From Parablautia intestinalis (lineage in GTDB: Bacteria; Bacillota; Clostridia; Lachnospirales; Lachnospiraceae): a stretch of DNA of 33,662 nt. Of the stretch, positions 32,034 to 33,662 are shown in pieces; position 1 is the stretch's first letter, and each line of letters starts with the position of its first letter. The notes beneath the pieces are model-generated. The model ran no database searches. It was not told where the DNA came from and saw nothing but the letters and a program-made list of their open reading frames with translations. Location of the stretch: contig RAYQ01000029.1 of the NCBI GenBank assembly GCA_003612395.1, positions 1-33,662 of the forward strand, read 5' to 3'. Made by a program: the position numbers and the translations under genes.

Positions 32034-33404
32034 TTGAAGCGGACAATCAGCGTTATGACAGGGAAAGGCTCTGTCAACCATAACAGCAGAAAATTCCACG
32101 CAAAGAACACTGACCCGGAGCGGAGTTTTCTGAACGTGGAATACTGCAACGAAAATATCAAAGACATATACCACGAATTATTTGATGAAGCACTTGCCCG
32201 ATACAATGAAAAGCAGACCAGAAGTGACCGCCGGATTGATGATTACTATGAGAAAATCTGTTCCGGCAAACAGGAAAAGCCATTCCATGAGATTATTTTG
32301 CAAATTGGGAATAAAGACGATATGGGAGCAAAAACAGAGGACGGACAGCTTGCGGCAAAAATACTTGATAAATATATGCAGGACTTTCAGCAGCGCAATC
32401 CTACATTGAGGGTGTTCTCTGCTTATCTTCACATGGACGAAGCAACGCCACATCTGCATATAGATTTTATACCCTATACGACTGGAAGCAAGCGGGGACT
32501 TGAAACAAGGGTATCATTAAAAAAGGCACTGGCAGAACTCGGCTTCAAAGGCGGCACAAGGAGCGAAACAGAGCGTAACCAGTGGGTAGCGGCAGAAAAA
32601 GAACGGCTTGCGGATATTATGCTAAAGTATGATATTGAGTGGGAGAAAAAGGGAACACATGAGAAGCATTTATCTGTTTTGGATTTTGAGAAAAAGGAGC
32701 GACAGAAAGAGGTTGCGGAACTGGAACAGACAATCTCCGGCAGTAAAAAGGAATTATCCAATATTCTTCATCAGCAGATTGCGGCAGGACAGGAAACGGA
32801 GCAGATACGGAAAGAGGGCGAAGCAATCCGGCAGGAAGTATCGGAACTTACCGCAACAAATCATCTGCTGAAAGAGCAAACGGAAACACTGACAGGGGAT
32901 AAAGAAAAGCTGTTATCCGAAAATGAAAAATTGGAGAAACAGCAGAAAAAGTTACAGCAGGAAATCAACAAAATGGTGCAGTCAAAGGAAGTCATGGAGC
33001 GCAATATTCATGCCTATGATGAAGATGTGAAATGGCAGTTGGCAGAGCCGGGGGCATTGATGAGCGCAAAGGCATACCGGGATAAAAAGGCTTTACCGCT
33101 TGTGGAGAAATTGAAAGAAGTGGTAAAAAATCTGACTATCAAATGCGTACAGCTTGCAGAACAAAGCAAGAAGCTGACCGCCAAAGTGGACGGACAACAG
33201 AAACAGATTAGCCGCTTGACGGATAAGGTCATGGAGCAGAGTGACACCATAGACCGATTGCAGGAAAAAGCGACTGATTTAGGACGTTTGGAGCGTCATT
33301 TAGGCAGAGAACAAGTGCAGTCGATAGTAGAACGGTCAAAGGCAATAGAACAGGCAGAAAGGGCAATTAAACGTCCGAAACGTGCCTTTGAATTGAGCCG
33401 ATAG
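32034..33404 (+). CDS. Mob/Pre family relaxase (MobV type)
   Basis: A 456-residue plasmid mobilization/recombination enzyme. The family signature HMDEATPHLHIDF (133-145) holds the metal-binding His residues, and the start MKRTISVMTGKGSVNHNSRK matches relaxases of gut Firmicutes elements. The C-terminal half (about 215-440) is a long coiled coil. It would nick the oriT and lead the strand to a partner's conjugation machinery, since no transfer genes are seen here. It starts with TTG at 32034, seven bases after AAAGGA; an ATG at 32055 would cut the conserved N-terminus. Confidence 0.87.
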   Translation: MKRTISVMTGKGSVNHNSRKFHAKNTDPERSFLNVEYCNENIKDIYHELFDEALARYNEKQTRSDRRIDDYYEKICSGKQEKPFHEIILQIGNKDDMGAKTEDGQLAAKILDKYMQDFQQRNPTLRVFSAYLHMDEATPHLHIDFIPYTTGSKRGLETRVSLKKALAELGFKGGTRSETERNQWVAAEKERLADIMLKYDIEWEKKGTHEKHLSVLDFEKKERQKEVAELEQTISGSKKELSNILHQQIAAGQETEQIRKEGEAIRQEVSELTATNHLLKEQTETLTGDKEKLLSENEKLEKQQKKLQQEINKMVQSKEVMERNIHAYDEDVKWQLAEPGALMSAKAYRDKKALPLVEKLKEVVKNLTIKCVQLAEQSKKLTAKVDGQQKQISRLTDKVMEQSDTIDRLQEKATDLGRLERHLGREQVQSIVERSKAIEQAERAIKRPKRAFELSR

Positions 33405-33423
33405 GAAAGGGGGATTGATAGAT

Positions 33424-33648
33424 ATGACCGATATGGAAAAGAAAGTTATGATACGGCTGTGTGCTAAAATCGTAGCAGATACAGACCTTTACGAAACAGA
33501 TAAGGAAGTGCAAAATCTGATAGACTGGGTGTGCCTTTCGGAGCAGATAAAAGAAAACAATAATACAATCCGTAATCTTACCGGGGTGTTGTTTGGCAAA
33601 TTAAATGATGCTTTCAGCGTCACATTAAATGTAGCTATTTTGTGCTGA
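33424..33648 (+). CDS. Hypothetical protein downstream of the relaxase
   Basis: A 74-residue helical protein (MTDMEKKVMIRLCAKIVADT) with no family recognised. GGAAAGGGGG lies ten bases before the ATG at 33424. It follows the relaxase by 19 bases and is likely in the same operon. The window ends 14 bases after its stop. Confidence 0.55.
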   Translation: MTDMEKKVMIRLCAKIVADTDLYETDKEVQNLIDWVCLSEQIKENNNTIRNLTGVLFGKLNDAFSVTLNVAILC

Positions 33649-33662
33649 AACTACACAGATGC

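Larger units (their letters stand above)
28442..33662. mobile_element. Second integrated element, mobilizable, incomplete in the window
   Basis: Repressor, excisionase-like protein, integrase, RepA/DnaB-like ATPase, structured intergenic region and Mob/Pre relaxase form an integrative mobilizable element. The left limit is not certain: the shared core at 28427-28441 followed by a terminator and arm-like repeats suggests it starts at the tuf site; it could also start nearer 28500. The right end lies beyond the window. Confidence 0.6.

Overview
The window looks like chromosomal DNA of a Lachnospiraceae-type Clostridia bacterium. The evidence is the ribosomal and RNA-polymerase protein sequences, the strong AGGAGG-type ribosome binding sites, TTGACA/TATAAT promoters, an L10 leader with an attenuator, and the style of the mobile elements. 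Everything here is read by eye; no database search was run.

Layout. (1) 1-3562: the 3' end of a group II intron (domain V at 44-75, domain VI at about 3524-3562) is split by a 3.4-kb element of three overlapping tyrosine-recombinase genes, a RIT (recombinase-in-trio) element. It has 16-bp terminal inverted repeats and a 32-bp perfect palindrome, and is flanked by GTGGTGT. (2) 3601-4950: a membrane-anchored CapA-family protein. (3) 5015-19253: the conserved transcription/translation block, made of L10 leader, rplJ, rplL, rpoB, rpoC, rpsL, rpsG, fusA and tuf. Three copies of a 34-nt hairpin repeat sit directly behind three terminators in this block, ahead of rplJ, rpoB and rpsL. (4) 19257-28441: a 9.2-kb element integrated into the 3' end of tuf, bounded by a 26-bp imperfect att repeat. 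It carries an integrase with a hairpin over its ribosome binding site, a probable type I toxin-antitoxin pair, a divergent CI/Cro-like switch, an excisionase-like protein, a VirE-type primase/helicase ATPase, a cluster of GTTGAC repeats, several very small genes, a leader RNA with terminator, a scaffold protein, a major capsid protein and a zinc-ribbon protein. No portal, terminase, protease, tail or lysis genes are visible, so it resembles a capsid-encoding phage satellite more than a prophage. (5) 28442 to the window end: the start of a second element, an integrative mobilizable element, with repressor, excisionase-like gene, integrase, RepA/DnaB-like ATPase, a structured candidate oriT and a Mob/Pre (MobV-type) relaxase. 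Its far end lies outside the window.

How the parts work together. The housekeeping block makes ribosomal stalk, RNA polymerase, small-subunit proteins and elongation factors from separate promoters (before the L10 leader, rpoB and rpsL; tuf has its own leader hairpin). The tuf 3' end serves as an integration target, and the element restores the last tuf codons and supplies a terminator. Arm-type repeats with the same 11-bp spacing lie at both ends of the first element and again just beyond its right att site, which suggests that the second element is stacked in tandem at the same site.

Most worth following up: the three-copy hairpin repeat, the RIT element inside a group II intron, the minimal capsid-coding island with its own leader RNA and origin-like repeats, and the convergent toxin/antisense pair.
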